Part shown: piece after piece, positions 46,410 through 58,100 of the stretch | Position numbering within the stretch: position 1 is the stretch's first letter | Layout of the letters: each line of letters starts with the position of its first letter | Source of the DNA: Pomacea canaliculata | Lineage: Eukaryota > Mollusca > Gastropoda > Architaenioglossa > Ampullariidae | Direction: 5' to 3' | NCBI RefSeq assembly: GCF_003073045.1 | Contig: NC_037595.1 | Span: forward strand, 3,224,001-3,288,000 | Length of the DNA stretch: 64,000 nt | The notes under the pieces: generated by a model | Told to the model about the DNA's origin: nothing | Database searches by the model: none | What the model saw: the letters and a program-made list of their open reading frames with translations, nothing else | Translations under genes and position numbers: made by a program

Positions 46410-49400
46410 CACTCACGCACCTCCTCCTTAATGTTCGTAATGAGCGAGTGTGCAGGTGGGTCTGTCCGCTTGGAGCTTGTCCTCCCACACCCGACCATCT
46501 TCCTACACCACTGTGTGTGTGTGTCAGTCCTTCGACCTCAGGACATCTCGTGTATACAGTATACCTACAGTGACAACAGTTGGATGTAAACATTGTTGAT
46601 CGTTGTAATGTTCCCCCGAATTAACCTTTCCAACAAAACCGACTGGTGACATTAGTTCAGTGTTGTCAACTGAACAGGAAATGGCCTGTGGCTCCAACCC
46701 AAGCATCACCAAATATTTGAGAAGTAAATTTCCCGTTCTTGTGTTCCCCTGTAGTTGACAACGGGGCGACCGTTACACCGAGTCCAGTCTGTAGACATAC
46801 AAAGTGACTCTAAAGAACAGCCGCGACTCCTCCATCTGAGTATATATATATGTATTAACATCCATAGATAACACATTGACTAGCATTGATAAGCTCTGGT
46901 TACTGTCGATCTCATGCTGTACATAGTTCATAGGCTATGATCTCTCTGAGCACGTGCTGCTGAGGATGAGAGAGTGATGATGGGGATTATGACGAGGATA
47001 AAGCTGCGGCCAACAGTTTGATCCTCATCCCCCCCGTGAGGCTCGTCCTCGTGACATTACATTGCAGCCAGCAAGACTCGGGCGACCTCCAGCTAACTGC
47101 GACCCTCCAAAGATCAACTGAAAGGTCAGAGCAGCCACAGAGCAATTAACCCTTTAGCTTGCACGGCATCACCATACTCAGGTAGTGATAAAGAAGAACA
47201 GGCGGTTGGGGGGAAAGTGTGAGGGAGAAGAGACCGAAAATTTTGACTCCTTTGTTGAGTAGGCCAGAGTTTTGTGAGGAAAATCGCATCCCATCCCCTT
47301 CCCCCCTTCAGCCAAAACTATTCACCACATGCAAAATCTTGTCCTCGTCATGCACGCGCCAGCCCGTCCCCATGCTGACCTCGATCCAGTGACCTACAGT
47401 CGACACATTAACTAACAGTGTGATGCCTTACTACATTCCTCCCAGGAGACAGGTCAAATGTCGAGTCTCAACACCTATCGGCAGGTATATCAACATTTGA
47501 AAGTGTGAAGACCGTTGAAAACCTTTTTAGAGTTATACTGCTCACGTTAATTACCATACCTAGGACAAATAAAGGCAAACTGCAGTTCAGTCTCACCACT
47601 GTAGAATTAAGAGAGAGAGATAGTTGAAGGGGAAAAAGCGAGGAGCTGGCAGTTAGTGCCTCCATGCATGTTGCCGCTTGATTTCACGAGGTTAGCGCGC
47701 TGGGAGGTGTGTACGACCGTGACAGACAGTGATAACACAGCCCTCGTAAAGCTGTCACCGACCACGTGTCCACTATCACCGGGGGGACACCTGCAGTTCC
47801 TGTGTCGGCCCGAGCTTGGAGGCGCCATGGCGACTGGTAGAGCTTGCTGTCTGGGGCCGCATTCACGAAGTGAAGGTAAAGACTTTGTATCATCTTTGGT
47901 GAAGATAAGTCGTTAGAAAAATGGAGAAATGAAGAAAAGAGTTCTGGACTCTAATGTCATCTGCAGACTTTGTAGCTGTCTGTTATTGCCCATCCACTGT
48001 CTGGTCACGAGACAAGAAGCTTGCCCTTGATTTACCTGTGACTAAGACTTACCTTACTCTATAAATAGACTTCCTGGGGCCATCTGCATGGGAGTCCCTA
48101 GAGGCTGAGCGAACTGTTCATTGTTTTTTTGTTGTTTTTTTTTTCAATCTCTTATGCTTCGTGTTAGTCGTCAAGATAGAGCTTAGGGGCTTCCGAGTAT
48201 CAGGGCCCAGGTTAATAAGAAGAAATGAACTATGTCACCACCTTCTCCCTTCCTTCCTTCTCCCTTCCTGCTCTCTCTCTCTCTCGCGTGCGCGTGCACA
48301 CTAAGCACTGTTTCCTTCATGTTACAAGCTCCATGGTTAGCGGTTCCTCCGTGTGTCCTGTCCCCAGACAGCAGGTGGAGGCAGGGGGCCAGTGTTCTCC
48401 TCCCACTCGCTGATGGCAACAGCCTTTGTCGTGCCCGCTGGCGACAGATGTGCAGATGATCTGGCGTCCGTGTCCTGTCATCGCGCCTGCGAGCGATGAC
48501 GAACAGAAGGACACAGTCAAGGAGGAGAAAGATGAGTAGTTTTAGCACGTGCTGACAGCCCACGTGGTCACGACATGGCCGACTGAGTGCTTGAAGGTTT
48601 GGTTACCAGTACAGAAAACCGTGATACTCGACAGAAAATATCAATGCAATGCTTACTACTGGCGAAAAAATAAAGATACTCCTAGAACACGGGCAACAGA
48701 ACCACTGGACACTGTCACAGAACAGGAAATGCAATCTTGAGACATTTCTATAAAAAAAAAACCCAACAACAAACAAACAAATAAGCAAACCCAAAACAAA
48801 AATAACTACCCAGCTTGTTAAAGTCAACTGATTTCGCAAATGACACAACAAGTCGCAATAATAATAATGAGTCCGTGTTGTCTTTGACTTCTGGACACGT
48901 GACATGTTTATTAAAGTAGATAAACGCTAGTAAAGTCATGCTTTACTTCTTTTCAAACAGAAAAAAAGATGGTTTGCGGGGTGACCTAGGTAGGTATGTT
49001 GACCTTTGTGACACTTGTACCTAAAGCGCGTGGTAACCGTTGACAACAGGTTGTTTACACAAGCGAACGACAAACGATTGTTTATGTACACTAACCGCGG
49101 ACAGGCGATACCTGCGCAGTGAGGCGGATGTTCCGCATGGCGTCGGGACGCGCCTGCGCGCTGCCAGTGTCAGGTGACCTGGCCGGGGTCAGGGGTCAAG
49201 AGCCTCGCCCGACGAGGACACGGATATCGGCAAGTTTTATTCCAGGCGGTATCTGCCACGCCGACCGCGAGATTGGATGGCAGCGCCACCTATCAGCGCG
49301 AGTGATCTCCCGTGATGTAATTTACTGGCACGTAAAGCTTCGGGGAGGGGGAGATAAAACACAAGGGACCAGGCTAAGATTTAACTTCCATTACCATGGG

Positions 49401-49796
49401 GCTGCCCGTCTCTGTCTCTCGCGCTCCTTTCGCAAGGTTGTCCCAGCCACGAAAGTTGTTTCCGGTGCGTCACGTGATCAACTCAATTTTGTCTTTGTAC
49501 GTATCTAAGCGACTCTCACCCCGTTGACATTAAAGACCACAGCGACGAAAATGTCAGCATTTATGCATACGTAGATGCAAACACACTGCATGAGTACATA
49601 GATACGTACACGTAAATATACAATGGATACGTACACAGTCACTCACTCCTCAGAGAGAAAGAGCAACTGGTGGCTGTTATAGGGACAACAACACAAGCAC
49701 ATGTTGATTCACGCCGACTGTCAGCAAAACCAAGGAACGACAAATGTGCTAAAGAAAACATGGGAGATGGAGAATACAATGAAAACATTGAAGTTA
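46410..49796. other. Non-coding stretch
   Basis: No supported gene. The words CTGGGGCC at 47,849 and 48,073 flank about 220 bp of mixed sequence that may be a small transposon, but clear terminal inverted repeats are lacking. A pyrimidine-rich stretch lies at 48,241-48,290 and CpG-rich DNA at 49.1-49.35 kb, with TCACGTGA at 49,470-49,477. Confidence 0.42.
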
Positions 49797-50250
49797 TGTG
49801 CACCTGTCTGTCATCTCGCTGTGTGTAATGTGCACCTGTCTGTCATCTCTCTGTGTAATATGCACCTGTCTGTCATCTCGCTGTGTCATGTGCACCTGTC
49901 TGTCATCTCGCTGTGTAATGTGCACCTTCCTGTCATCTCACTGTGTCATGTGCACCTGTCTGTCATCTCGCTGTGTGTAATGTGCACCTGTCTGTCATCT
50001 CTCTGTGTGATGTGCACCTGTCTGTCATCTCGCTGTGTCATGTGCACCTGTCTGTCATCTCGCTGTGTAATGTGCACCTTCCTGTCATCTCACTGTGTCA
50101 TGTGCACCTGCCTGTCATCTCGCTGTGTAATGTGCACCTTCCTGTCATCTCACTGTGTAATGTGCACCTGCCTGTCATCTCACTGTGTAATGTGCACCTG
50201 CCTGTCATCTCACTGTGTAATGTGCACCTGCCTGTCATCTCGCTGTCTAA
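49797..50250. repeat. 30-bp minisatellite, 15 copies, with a 152-bp higher-order duplication
   Basis: Thirteen 30-bp units and two 32-bp units (extra GT) fill 454 bp. The core unit is TGTGCACCTGTCTGTCATCT plus CGCTGTGTAA. Units 1-5 (49,797-49,948) and 6-10 (49,949-50,100) follow the same order of variants, including the 32-bp unit first and the TTCCTG/CACTG variant fifth. The array is thus a duplicated 152-bp block. The last five units share CTGCCTG or TTCCTG and are more homogeneous. The Val/Cys/His/Leu repeat peptides are artefacts. Confidence 0.95.
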
Positions 50251-50429
50251 ATTCCTGCGCATGACACCATTGGTAGATACATTTACAATTTGATATGTTT
50301 ATGTTATTATACCTTAAAGGTGTGTATATGTTTACGTGGTAAGATGGAGTAGATGTTCTGTGAGGGTAGAGTCTCTCACTCCTTTTCATTGCTAACCTTT
50401 GTTTAAATATACGGGGGAGGTACCCGTTC

Positions 50430-50515
50430 AACAGGCACGTGATCAAACAGCCCATTAAGTTCGTACCTCGGGGCTCTGACACCGATGTTCTAATCAGTCG
50501 GCTGCTTCCCCTAAA
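50430..50515 (-). mobile_element. tRNA-like head of a SINE
   Basis: The minus strand reads GCAGCCGACTGATTAGAACA (A-box-like) and then CCGAGGTACGAACTT (B-box-like) at the spacing of a tRNA gene, but with too many mismatches for a functional tRNA. No central SINE block is obvious downstream. Probably a truncated, decayed SINE. Confidence 0.45.
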
Positions 50516-50790
50516 CAGGGTATACCGATACACCCAGGGTATACATATATACCCAGAGTCACATTCAGAGCATTGGTGAAGGAGGCTGTAGGGTTGTACT
50601 GTATCCTTCACCTCAGCAACTGTCTCAGAAATAAAAGTTGTTCCTGAGTTGGCGCTACCTCACCAGCTTCCTGTTTCCTGAGTTTGGTGCGAGAACATGT
50701 AACCGTACTGGTCTTTATATCAATTTTCCTCTGTTCAGAACTTGCAAGCGTACATTCTTGTTGATTTATTTATTGTTGTCTTTCTTTTAG

Positions 50791-50951
50791 GGTTAGGTGA
50801 TTTGAAAAAATTCCAGAAGCCTTCAGTTTGGAAACAGCAGAACATCCTGACCACTGCTGCAGTGTTTGCTGAACACCAAACCAAAGTTCTCCATTTCAGA
50901 ATACATTTCTGTTTTCAAGACAGCTCTTCTTTTTTATTTTTCCATCTTTGA
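50791..50951 (+). CDS. Candidate terminal exon, protein unidentified
   Basis: An excellent acceptor (TTATTTATTGTTGTCTTTCTTTTAG) precedes 50,791. Entering in phase 1, the frame runs 52 codons (LGDLKKFQKPSVWKQQNILT...) to TGA at 50,951. It is Lys/Gln/Phe-rich with a Phe- and Ser-rich end and no known domain. It lies close to a minus-strand exon candidate, so not all the candidates here need be real. Confidence 0.22.
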
Positions 50952-51079
50952 ATGTCATCTGTTTTGTTAAAATATATTATACTAAGGACACACATGGCAC
51001 AGATTGATATACAGCTACATGTAGATGCATATAATTTCAGATTTCGATGTCTGGACTATGAGGACACCCATCAACTCAC

Positions 51080-51269
51080 CAAGACATATTCAGGAACGTG
51101 GAGCGGTCCTCCACACTGGTAGTGGAATAATGTCAGGGATGGAAGACTTGGTTTTCTGATTTCTTCCAGCATTTCTTTCAAACTGGACTTTGAAGTGAGG
51201 TAACCGTCAGACATGGCGTACCCAATGAAATCCGGGATCATCAGGGATCCATACCCCATCATGAACGGC
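51080..51269 (-). CDS. Candidate internal exon, protein unidentified
   Basis: Acceptor GACGGTTGCAG before 51,269 and a strong donor (GTCTTG followed by GTGAGT) after 51,080. The exon is 190 bp and encodes 63 codons, entering in phase 2 and leaving in phase 0. The peptide starts PFMMGYGSLMIPDF and includes SLKEMLEEIRKPS and YQCGGPLHVPEY; the other frames have stops. GYGSL occurs in gamma-glutamylcyclotransferase-like proteins, but the remainder does not match them and I treat this as coincidence. The polypyrimidine tract is weak near the AG. Confidence 0.36.
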
Positions 51270-51809
51270 CTGCAACCGTCTCTGGTCCCCGCGCCATGCA
51301 AGGCGGAGGGGAGAAGAGAAAGAAGGAGGTAGAAGGCCGGGTGCTGGTGTGGTCTTTGTGGTGGTCCCTCCCGTGAGGTACTTACACAATGGAGTGCTGA
51401 TGAAATGATCGAGTAGGGATGTGAGAATAACAATACACTCGAGACCAAGACAACCTGTCCTCCTGTAGGGGCCTTGAGGCAGGCAGAGGTCAAACAGGAA
51501 AACCTTACCAGGATGGAGGGTGGATGGTTAGGGGGCAACCTTACACAACAAGACGAGCAAGAGGACAAGCACACAACGGGTGTCTCACCTATTCTCCTCC
51601 CCCTATCATCCCCCCCAAGTTTGCTATTTTCTAATCACAAAGGCCAAACGTATTGGAAGTCTTTGCAAAAAGGACTGAGCTGCAGTCAGCCATGGTGGTG
51701 TTCTATCAGCGCACATCGTGTGAACTAAAATTATAATGTGGGCCTTCAGACAGTGGGCCAGTGTCCACACTGAGTGGAGTTGAATGAAACATTGCAATGT
51801 TCTGTGCAG

Positions 51810-52053
51810 GAAGAGGGTCGAGAACCTTCCTTCAGTCCACACAATACCTTCAGCAGTTGCAAGTGGTACACAAGCATTCATTCACAGGGTGTCCTGCCGT
51901 AGTCCTGCCGGTGTTTCACGTAAATATGACGTAAACATACCCCATGAACTAACTAGCCTGCTAACTGAGCATATGAAGAAAATATGCAAAGAACTTCCTT
52001 TTAACAATTCAAACCTTTCGCATGATGATGGTGTTGATGATGAGGGCTTCTGA
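51810..52053 (+). CDS. Candidate last coding exon, protein unidentified
   Basis: After an acceptor-like TGCAATGTTCTGTGCAG, a frame entered in phase 2 runs 80 codons to TGA at 52,053. The end looks like a real C-terminus: an amphipathic stretch HELTSLLTEHMKKICKEL (about residues 47-64) followed by an acidic tail (SHDDGVDDEGF). I recognise no family. An alternative acceptor (ATACCTTCAGCAG) about 50 bp downstream keeps the same frame. It may belong with the plus-strand exon at 50.8 kb only if that exon does not end the protein. Confidence 0.33.
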
Positions 52054-54739
52054 TCCTCATTCTTCCACCTGACAGTGGTGTTCACAGGAAGGGGGATGGG
52101 GAGGAGGAGAGAAGAAGGAAGGAAAATGGAGAAAAGGGAACTAGCCCCAACTCAGCTCCTGGCCATTCTTTGCACGGAGGGAGAAATTCTCATGAACCTC
52201 GTGCGGAGTAGAGACCCGCCTGTGCTGTCATCTTCCTATTCTAAACACACCGACACGTCTTTGTGAACTCAAAGTGTTGCCTTAAACCTTTGCTTAAACA
52301 ACTCACCTGCCACAGCAAGCCCCACTCGGCCCCTGTAGCTGCACTCGCAAGGAGGCTGGAGCAGGGGACGGGTGCTGGCAGGGGTGGGGTGAGCACGCAT
52401 GTTCAGGAGAAAGGAAGTGGGGAAAAAAAGAAGGGGGTGGGGCAAAGGGCATCGATAACAAAGCAGCAGAGATCACGTTGATGAATGAGTCATCATTGAT
52501 GGAGGGTGAAGGATTTATATGTACATAACTATGGATGCTGATTGGGACAGTGTTGCTGTCAATCCACCAACTTGTATTACTGGACTGATTTTTTCCAGTT
52601 AACTACTAAAACGAGGCATGAGACTACAAAACTTCCGGTTTAGTCACATTCATTGTTTAGGCTCGCCGAGACTAACAGCGGAGAACTTCGCAAGAGACTA
52701 AGCGTTGGTCTTGGCAGACAGACAGCAGTCCACCTATACACGTATGTGTATTTACGTATGTCTCTCTGTGGGTGGAGGTAAGAGTTTCCATTATCAACCT
52801 CCACATTTTATAAACACTTTTTTTTTCTTGACGGGGATAACTCTCAGCGATGCCGACGTGTGCCACTTATCTCCCCCTCATGCAGACGCACGAGACAAAA
52901 CAAAAAGAATGTTTACTGTCGTTTGTCTTGGCTGGACAGGTATACGAATACAGATCACAGGTGTCACGAGACAAATCTAAGACACCCTCACCTTGCTTCA
53001 CTTCCCTACCTGTGACAAGCGATGGCCTGTCAGGCGGACGGCGGCATGTCACAGGAAATGATTGTGTCTGGAGATCAAAGGCGCCGGCCAGGTGAGCGAC
53101 GGACCTGTGTCGGCACCGACAGTGAGGATGCTATGATGTCCTACCTGGCCTAGATCGGACGATGAAAAGAGTGTGATTACCTCTTTGTGAAGTGTGACGA
53201 AAGTGGGTTTTTTCCAAAGATTACAAAAGTGTCACAAAGGAAGAGAAAGGTGTGTGACTACAGAGACAAAGTCTGGACGTGGGAGATATGGCACTTGTCA
53301 CTCTCCACATGTCATATCGGTGTTTTAGTTCTATGTCACATGATCAACGTAGGTAGTATTGGATGGCAAGCACTGGACATCGACAGGACGTGGATCGCAT
53401 CACTGACGGGTGAGGGTGGTAGGTTGGAGGGTAGGGAGGGGAACACGGAAGTCAGGCGAGAAACAAGAAGAGAGATCACAAGTTTGGGGACTGACTAATG
53501 ACACCTGCGCTTGTTTAACCTTTCACCTTAATTTCATGATGACACTAAGCAGGCTTCAAACTTTTCGCATTTGATTGAAAAAAAGCCCCCTGGCACATCC
53601 GAGCCATCATGGCTTGCAAATTTTACTTGTTTTTTGTTGCTGTTGCTGTTTTTGGGAGATGAGCTATGAAGGTTTATAGTCGAGCCTCCCGGGCCTTATT
53701 TTCAGTTAGGAAACCGGATTGTTTGTAGCGGTGGGAGTGTGGGTGTTAGGCGGGTGGGCGGATGTAGAGCAACAAGGTTGTAGACAGAGCACGGGTGATA
53801 AGACTTTTGATGTGTTTTAATATGTACGATGTCGGGTGCTGGTCACTGTACTGTATCGTGTGCCAGACTTAGACATTCTCTAACAGCAGGGTTTATAGGG
53901 CTTCACCTGCCCAAGTGGCGGCCCCCAGGGTCCGCGGCAAGTGATGAATGGACCAGAGGCCCACTCTCGGCAGTGATTGGGGTGGTAGGTGGGGGAGGGG
54001 TATAGGAATGGGAGGGAGGAAAGCAAAAGACTTTCAGCTGCCGACACTTTCCCTTCAGCGAAATGAGAGAGAGAAGGTCGTTAACCTGCCACGTGTGATT
54101 GAACAAGAGAGGTATAAAGAAGCCTTGTCTTCTAGTCCTTACTACTGCATCAACATCTTTTGTTTACTCAGCTGAGCTCGTCAGTGTCGGGTAGCTAGCT
54201 CCTGTCTTTGACCATCTTGCTGTTCATCAGCTACTGTAGGCTGGTGAGTGACGTATGAAGTCCGTTTGACAGCTGTGACGTACGTTACAACGGCTTGCTC
54301 ATCAGATTCTGTTCCTGTTGTGAAACTTAGAGCAGACACTTCCTGTACATAATCTATTCATCTTACATATTTATTATTCGCGCGAATTTAGTCTTTCCAC
54401 TGAGTATTGGTCTTCGGTATGTTGTTCCTTCCCAGCAAGCAGCACCCGGTGTGTTTTGCCAGGTCAACGTAAAGAAATGTACTGCGCCTATTCACCTGCC
54501 ATGTTACCGAATATTGTTTTCTGCACGTAGCACCCCCTCTACGAACTAGCTTTGTTGTTTTGCTTTGTGTCTTGTGTTATGCATATCAGCCTTCGTGCTT
54601 TTAGTTCGTAAAGAGACTGATTGTTTGTATTTATTGTAGGACAAAGCTTTTTGGCACTGGACTAAAGTACATTTACCTACATGGACCAGTTTGCATGAAG
54701 ATATGTTTGTATAACTATATTTCATAGTTCTGTTTGCAT
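52054..54739. other. Non-coding stretch
   Basis: No supported gene. It holds G/A-rich sequence (52.08-52.14 and 52.37-52.45 kb) and mixed low-complexity words. A 103-codon frame at 53,187-53,498 has no domain. Confidence 0.48.
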
Positions 54740-54744
54740 ATTTT

Positions 54745-54792
<48 letters not shown>
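54740..54792. repeat. (TTG)n microsatellite
   Basis: A T6 run followed by about fourteen perfect TTG triplets. Confidence 0.95.
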
Positions 54793-54793
<1 letters not shown>

Positions 54794-54958
54794 CTGTCCA
54801 CTTCTGTTTACTACATTTCTTGAAAATTAAAATTTGAAAAATGTCTGTGAGTGGATCCAGGTAGTGAATGGACCTTTTCTGTTTTCAGCATTTTTGTCCG
54901 TGTCCTCTTTGTCTTGAGACCTCTTGTCCTTCACATCGTTCGTCTGGGATTCCTTCTA

Positions 54959-55067
54959 GTGACACCCTGTCATCTATTCTGTCTCCTTGCTTCTCGTCAC
55001 ACCCTGTCATCTATTCTCTCCTTGCTTCTCGTCACACCCTGTCATCTATTCTGTCTCCTTGCTTCTG
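54959..55067. repeat. 37-bp tandem repeat, 3 copies
   Basis: Units of 37, 35 and 37 bp beginning GTCACACCCTGTCATCTATT. The middle unit lacks one TG. The period is not a multiple of three, unlike most minisatellites in this window. Confidence 0.9.
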
Positions 55068-56759
55068 TCTAACACCTTCACGTCCCGAAACCTTCTGTCT
55101 GTGAAGAAGACGACCTGTAAATATTCTGACCCCAGGTCGGGCTCTGCACCGATTCTGGACAAACTGCTGGAAGCTTGATTGCACACCTGTGTCCTCTCGC
55201 TAACTCTCCTCGGGTGGGAAGATGGCCGACTCCATTGACTTTGATTTAATCAGAGGCAGTGACCGCTACGGTTCCAGCATTTGTCTCCCTTTGTGCTGGC
55301 AGCCTTGCGTGACGTTGATGGGTCACGGCTGCGCGCGCACCGTCACTGGCAGCCATGTCTGGTGCTTCTGTTCTTCGTCACCGTGGTTCCAGACTCGCTC
55401 ACCAGCTCCTGGGAACCTGCGCCGGCCAGTGGTGGAGATGGTCCATCACCTTCGTTACGGAGATAACTCGGATGCTGCTGAAAGTGCCGAGGCCAGTCCA
55501 ACAGATTCAACAAGTGCCAATAAATTATCTCCTGAAGGGGGATTACGTGGCTACTACGTGCTTTCCACGTTTATTGACTAGAAAGTGAAATGATATTTCT
55601 GTAGTCAGACATGATTTGATCAAGATTTTTTCTTGTTCCTTGATTTCACGTCTGGCGTGAAAGTCACTGCACGTGATCGGTGAGTGGTTTGTACCTGTCG
55701 TATCTTAACATTAATGTTGACGACGATGATGATAAGAATAAGAAGAATAAGAATTATTTAAAAAAAATAATAAAAAAGGAGCATGACTGCACCCTGGAGC
55801 GAGAAAGCACACCAGCATGAAATCACCGACCATGTCCTGTGAGCGACCGACATCAGGAGCGCCATCTGTCGGCGAGGCGCCCTCTTTGTGCACTCAACCG
55901 TGAATGGCTCGCGTCTGTGACACGATCCTGCAAACGTAACTAGTCATAAAAACAGATGACTGAGGGCAAGAAGATGTTAATTACTGGACTTTAATGTGTG
56001 TACCGCACCAGTTATCACAACCCTGCAGGCGTCTGCACTTGCCTCCGGGGTACATGATTATCGAGTGATAATCACACGGCATCATTCTCACAACTGTCAT
56101 CTTCCACCTACTTTTAGTCTGTCCTCAACTTTGGGTCAGTTACAAACTGCAGACACACATCAGTGTCAGTGACAGCTGTGGTGATGATGGTGATGTTGTC
56201 TACAGACCTAACGGGATGTATTGAAATCATCCAGCGAAACAACAGTTTTAGTCACGTGATCGTGTGGGTGGTAACATCTTGAAGCGAAGATAATAAGCAT
56301 CAAACACATTCTGGATGTTTATTTTCTTTTTTTTTTTTTTAATTATTATTCTAAGATGTTACCAATGGCTACAACTGGAATAATGGCCGGAAGAAGAAAC
56401 TGCGACATACGTATTGGTCGATTCGACCATTCACCGATTGGACCACGACCCCGAGTACAGAAATTCCAGTTTCTTTCAATACAAACTAGATTCGTGATGT
56501 AATAGAGAAGACGCCCTTGTTAGTAAACTAAAAATATTTACGCTCTTTGAAGTAATCCGACGAAGTATGTATGATGTATGAGCGAGGAAAATAAATATTC
56601 TTCTTGCTTAATTTAATGTACGCAGCAGCAGAACAATCGACATGGCATCCTTTCAAGTTAAAGAAGGGACATGAAGAGGGTGTGGGGAATTATCATCTGC
56701 TGTGTCCATCAAATAGATGAATAACTTTTATCTTTTAGATATGTACCGCCCCGCAACAA
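55068..56759. other. Mostly non-coding, with one unassigned open frame
   Basis: ATGGCCGAC at 55,222 (Kozak-like GGGAAGATGG) opens 119 codons (MADSIDFDLIRGSDRYGSS...) to 55,581 on the plus strand. It has no recognised domain and a nearby alternative frame is equally open, so I do not call it. A TCACGTGA site lies at 56,252-56,259. The rest is AT-rich, with an A-rich block near 55,740-55,780. Confidence 0.35.
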
Positions 56760-56832
56760 GGTTCGGTAGTGTAGTGGCTATCACGCTCGCCTCACACGCG
56801 AGAGGTCCTGGGTTCAAACCCCAGCCGAACCA
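56760..56832 (+). tRNA. trnV-CAC: tRNA-Val (anticodon CAC)
   Basis: A 73-nt cloverleaf: acceptor stem GGTTCGG/CCGAACC with discriminator A, A box TAGTGTAGTGG, anticodon stem CTCGC/GCGAG with loop CTCACAC (anticodon CAC), and T arm CTGGG-TTCAAAC-CCCAG. There is no intron. A T6 terminator follows at 56,834-56,839. It closely resembles the animal tRNA-Val(CAC) consensus and decodes GUG. Confidence 0.97.
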
Positions 56833-56839
56833 CTTTTTT

Positions 56840-57763
56840 CTGCTTCCTTACCCTTCAGATGTTTCAACTATCTGAAATAAGAGTTGTATTTTCGTTTTAT
56901 TTTAGGTAAATGATTTACATACTTTTTGATGTGAAAGAGAGCGTGTCAGGCGTTCACAGGTTACATATACTCACAAACTATACATGTTTACAGGATCAAG
57001 AGTTGTTTCCGAATGTTCTGGATGTCTCCCTATTGTTATCAATTACCCCCCTCCCGCCCGCTCTCCCCCTCGCAACACCCATCCCTCAAAATCACTCTGA
57101 GGAAATCAGCATTGAGTGGATATTTATACTTTCTTCTCAAGTGAACCAATCAAATCAATTCTTACACAAAAGTGGGAAAAGACAGAAATCAAAAGGTAAA
57201 TGGTTTGAACTGGACGAGCCGTAGTCTCCGTCGTCACGCGCCGCGGAGCAGCACACGAGCTCGTGACGTCACAGGCCTCACCCGCTGTCCGCGTGAGATG
57301 CGCTCACTGCTGCTGCTGCTGTTCCAGGCTCGTTAGCGACAGCTGCTTAATTAATGTATTCAAATGTTCGTGACCCGTACGCACAGAGGTCAGGGACGTG
57401 ACGGGGGGTCTGGCAGGTGCGTGGTCTGGGCCACGTCAAGGACCGACTACTCTGTGTGCTGCATCCTCCCCTCTTTCTGTATTCCTCTCGGAAGTGGAGG
57501 AACAAGAAAAAAAAGAAAGTAGAGAACTGGAAAAGTCACCTGCACAATTGCATTCAAAGGAAAATCTTATTTATTTTTATATTTTGTTGGTGTTCATGTT
57601 TTTCTGCAAGGGTGACCACTGCATTGTACCCAGCATGTGTCCATTTTAAAATGGCCGCTTTAATTATTGCTTTAAATTTCCGTGATTTTACTAATGTCAG
57701 TAGTACTCTTAAGAAAGCTAAACATTTGCAATTTTCCGTTATATCGGAATGACGATGCCAGCT
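56840..57763. other. Non-coding stretch
   Basis: No supported gene. CpG-rich sequence around 57.22-57.30 kb contains a CRE octamer (TGACGTCA, about 57,264) and could be regulatory for a gene to the right. Confidence 0.42.
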
Positions 57764-57907
57764 ACATCCATAGCAACATTAATAGCAACATCCATAGCAA
57801 CATCCATAGTGACATCCATAGCAACATCCATAGTGACATCCATAGCAACCTCCATAGTGACATCCATAGCGACATCCATAGCAGCATCCATAGCGACATC
57901 CATAACG
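57764..57907. repeat. 12-bp minisatellite, 12 copies
   Basis: Exactly twelve 12-bp units (ACATCCATAGCA, ACATCCATAGTG, ACATCCATAGCG). CA- and TG-ending units alternate across units 3-8, giving a local 24-bp period. Frames stay open on both strands (Ile/Ala/Thr/Ser on plus, Leu/Trp/Met on minus) and mean nothing. Confidence 0.94.
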
Positions 57908-58100
57908 GCGAGTCTGTGGGCGACACGCGGACTCTCGCTACCGCTGCGCTACCAGGTGCTGCAGTATTGATGACGACGTCCGCTGATGTTTGAAGAGGCC
58001 AGAGGCTAAGAGGACAAAGGTCGGCGCGCGCCCCCTGCCACGTGCACGTTTGCGGAGGATAAGGCGACGATCGATTGGTCCCGGGGGTAGGGGTAGGGGG

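Noticed and set aside
47375-47450. tRNA-like B-box (GGATCGAGGTC on the minus strand)
   Set aside because: No acceptable A-box or cloverleaf; at best a trace of a SINE head.
49797-50250. Regular 30-bp repeats resembling a CRISPR array
   Set aside because: Units are directly contiguous without spacers and the DNA is animal; it is a minisatellite.
49701-50264. 187-codon plus-strand frame with Cys/His/Leu repeats
   Set aside because: Produced by the 30-bp minisatellite; two frames are open at once and the peptide changes frame at the 32-bp units.
51100-51260. GYGSL motif suggesting a gamma-glutamylcyclotransferase
   Set aside because: Only five residues match; the rest of the exon does not fit the family.
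55222-55581. 119-codon plus-strand frame from a Kozak-like ATG
   Set aside because: An overlapping frame is equally open, no donor ends the exon and no domain is seen; noted only within the regional entry.
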